5,121 nucleotides of DNA from Sedimentisphaerales bacterium (lineage in GTDB: Bacteria; Planctomycetota; Phycisphaerae; Sedimentisphaerales; SM23-30), in NCBI GenBank assembly GCA_030640865.1, contig DAOWIP010000007.1, forward strand, positions 1 through 5,121, written 5' to 3'. How positions within the stretch are numbered: position 1 is the stretch's first letter; the number at the start of each line of letters is the position of its first letter. This document shows positions 3,390-5,121 of the stretch, in pieces. A program made the translations under genes and the position numbers. The notes beneath the pieces were generated by a model that was not told where the DNA came from, did no database searches, and worked only from the letters and a program-made list of their open reading frames with translations.

Positions 3390-5121
3390 ATGGAATTATC
3401 AGATACAACATTGGAAAAAAAAGGAATTTCGCGATGGGTGTGGGTCGGTTGCGTACTGCTGGTGATCGCCGCGGGATTGCACAGCGCGGACGAGATCGTC
3501 GGCGGCGGGGACACATGGGTAGCGATGGAGTGCGGACGCTTCACGGTGGGTCCCTGGGCGATGAATCATCCGGGGCGGACCTGGCAGATGCGGTTGCTGG
3601 ATAAGTTCGGCATTCACATTACCAACAAAGACCCGTACAGCGCGGCGTCACGATCGTACATACCAGGCGATCATGAGAATTTCGGCTGGGTGAACCAGAA
3701 CTGGCTGACGCATGTGATGTTTTACAAAATGAAAACGGCACTCGGAGGCAATTGGCGGGAACCGCAAAATGGCGAATTGCTGATTGTGATTTATAAATTC
3801 CTGCAGGCGGTATTGACGGCGTTGTTTGCTTATTGGGCAGCGAGGGTGCTGGGGGCACATCCTCTGTTGGCGGGGGCCGCGGCAGCTTTCGGTATCTTAA
3901 TCAGCCGTTCGTTTGTCGATCTGCGGGCAAACGTCAGTACGATATTTTTCGCTTCAATTATGATTTTCCTGTTGGCGCTTTGGCGGGAACGGCGTTACCG
4001 GTTGTTACTTTGGATGATCCCGGTGATGATTCTCGGTTCCAACGTACACGGTGGTTTTATCTATCCGATTATAATTTCCTGGATTGTGCTGGGCGGCTAT
4101 CTGATGATGAAGTTACTGCATTCGTCACTGCCTGGGCGGTTTGTGCAGGTAAGTGGCCGCGGCCTCCGCTGGCTGGCGGTTATGGCGGTGGTGGTTACTT
4201 TGATTCCGGGAATATTCAGTCCGTTCGGCTGGGAAAACCTGATTCATCCGTTTCTTGTGGCTACAGGCTCGGAGGGCGTGGTCTGGCGGGACGTTATTGA
4301 ATGGAAGCCGATATGGGACAGTAGCGGCTTCGGTAATGAGGGACCCTATATTTATTTCCTAACGGTTTTGGGAATAGCTTTTGTTGCGTGGTGGGTGTTG
4401 TATTTTTTCAAGCCTGCTCAGCCGCAGCCGCGGCGGCGACGGCAGAGGCAAATATCGGCCGTTGACAATTGGCCTAAGATTGACTTGGCGCATCTTGGGA
4501 TCATGGGCATCACGGTTTATATGTCGATTATGTCGCGTCGGTTCATTTTTCTGGGTGGGGTGGTACTGGCGCCTTTTCTTGCAATAATGACGCAGGAAAT
4601 TATTAACATGGTTCGTCTGCGCCGGCGGCACGCGCATCAGGAAGCTTTGGAATTAGCGCCTATGGGGCGGAAGACGGCATTATGGCTTGCGAGCCTGAGT
4701 ATGATAGCGGCAATTTTGACTGGGCTTGTTTTTATCTGTGCGATGTGGGATATGTATTTTCGGCCGCCGGCCAACGGGGAGGTAAAAACAGTCTTCCGCA
4801 GGATGGTGGGAATTAACGATCAGCCGGTACGTGGTATTAAATTTTTCGACGCTAACAGGATTAAAGGTAAGGTCTTTAACGAATGGACTAATGGCGGGTT
4901 CATCGCATTCAATCAAACTCCCAATGCCGAAACCGGCGAGCCGGCGTGCAAGGTTTTTATGGACGGTCGAAGCCAGGCGGCCTACAAAGTCCGTCATTTC
5001 GCATACTGGAGAAGTCTCAGAAGCGTACCGAAAAAACCGGATGACAAATATTATGCCGAGGTAAAGCGGTTGGCCGGTAAAATGGGATTATCCCCGACAG
5101 ACCCGGAATTCTTTGACAGAC
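3390..5121 (+). CDS. Polytopic membrane protein with C-terminal soluble domain, GT-C glycosyltransferase-like (3' truncated by window)
   Basis: The frame opens at ATG 3390 and stays open for 577 codons to the window edge, so the C-terminus is missing. About ten or eleven hydrophobic segments are visible, roughly at residues 16-31, 130-150, 155-172, 182-198, 203-217, 222-243, 259-277, 320-340, 366-381, 385-402 and 429-452. A long non-membrane loop (about 32-128) follows the first, holding GGGDTWVAMECGRF (38-51), a DPYSA motif (81-85) and WVNQNWLTHVMFY (100-112). From about 455 the protein is soluble, with GKVFNEWTNGGFIAF (493-507) and KVFMDGRSQAAY (521-532). This layout, with an acidic/aromatic first loop of the 'D.WW...G...W.N..WL' kind and a late 'VFN.W..GG...VF.DGR' segment, resembles large planctomycete membrane proteins related to GT-C (PMT-like) glycosyltransferases. 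That is from memory; the sugar, lipid carrier and acceptor are unknown. Arg-rich stretches at 348-353 and 409-413 are probably cytoplasmic. There is no good ribosome site; a GTG at 3351 in the same frame is an alternative start. Confidence 0.85.
   Translation, partial: MELSDTTLEKKGISRWVWVGCVLLVIAAGLHSADEIVGGGDTWVAMECGRFTVGPWAMNHPGRTWQMRLLDKFGIHITNKDPYSAASRSYIPGDHENFGWVNQNWLTHVMFYKMKTALGGNWREPQNGELLIVIYKFLQAVLTALFAYWAARVLGAHPLLAGAAAAFGILISRSFVDLRANVSTIFFASIMIFLLALWRERRYRLLLWMIPVMILGSNVHGGFIYPIIISWIVLGGYLMMKLLHSSLPGRFVQVSGRGLRWLAVMAVVVTLIPGIFSPFGWENLIHPFLVATGSEGVVWRDVIEWKPIWDSSGFGNEGPYIYFLTVLGIAFVAWWVLYFFKPAQPQPRRRRQRQISAVDNWPKIDLAHLGIMGITVYMSIMSRRFIFLGGVVLAPFLAIMTQEIINMVRLRRRHAHQEALELAPMGRKTALWLASLSMIAAILTGLVFICAMWDMYFRPPANGEVKTVFRRMVGINDQPVRGIKFFDANRIKGKVFNEWTNGGFIAFNQTPNAETGEPACKVFMDGRSQAAYKVRHFAYWRSLRSVPKKPDDKYYAEVKRLAGKMGLSPTDPEFFDR

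Noticed and set aside
3179..3617. Opposite-strand frames of 121 and 72 residues across the gap
   Set aside because: They run through the intergenic repeats and the start of the membrane protein gene. One contains the 'LRSGQALSG' peptide that marks translated repeat DNA.
3833..4300. 155-residue + strand frame rich in Gly and Arg
   Set aside because: It is out of frame inside the long membrane protein gene and its composition is a by-product of GC-rich hydrophobic codons.
1..5121. CRISPR array, tRNA or rRNA gene, transposase
   Set aside because: No regularly spaced repeats, cloverleaf-like sequence, rRNA-like stretch or transposase motif was seen on reading both strands.

Overview
The window reads as a stretch of bacterial chromosome, most likely from an anaerobic member of the Planctomycetota (Phycisphaerae / Sedimentisphaerales-like). 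This placement is an inference from gene content: an Rnf-type ferredoxin subunit, a bacterial topoisomerase VI A subunit, a small protein starting with an 'RDYSKHQQ' motif that I associate with planctomycetes, and a large membrane protein of a type common in that phylum. No rRNA or other phylogenetic marker is present to prove it. All genes lie on the + strand.

Layout. Bases 1-315 hold the 3' end of rnfB, which is open at the left edge. A 69-base AT-rich gap (316-384) follows, with a possible weak promoter and a strong ribosome binding site. Then comes a compact block: purC (385-1284, SAICAR synthase), a MazG-like / dCTPase-type nucleotide pyrophosphohydrolase (about 1347-1700, frame open from 1281), a small basic helical protein of unknown function (about 1763-2035, frame open from 1697) and top6A (2067-3158, topoisomerase VI subunit A). 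Gaps in this block are overlapping to about 60 bases with no terminator, so it is probably one transcript. It combines purine synthesis, nucleotide-pool control and a DNA topology enzyme. Bases 3159-3389 are non-coding and rich in repeats: a 7-base tandem motif, a nested inverted repeat, and a short GC-rich unit that looks like a dispersed repeat. From 3390 to the right edge a long open frame encodes a polytopic membrane protein with a C-terminal soluble domain. It has no stop codon in the window.

Two points are most worth a second look. First, the RnfB end seems to have lost one whole [4Fe-4S] site in a coordinated way: the three cysteines of the last motif and the partner cysteine of the preceding motif are missing, while all ligands of the other cluster remain. 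Second, a full-length topoisomerase VI A subunit with intact catalytic tyrosine and Toprim acids occurs with no B (ATPase) subunit beside it, but with a small uncharacterised basic protein directly upstream. I did not find a clearly new multi-gene defence or mobile system.
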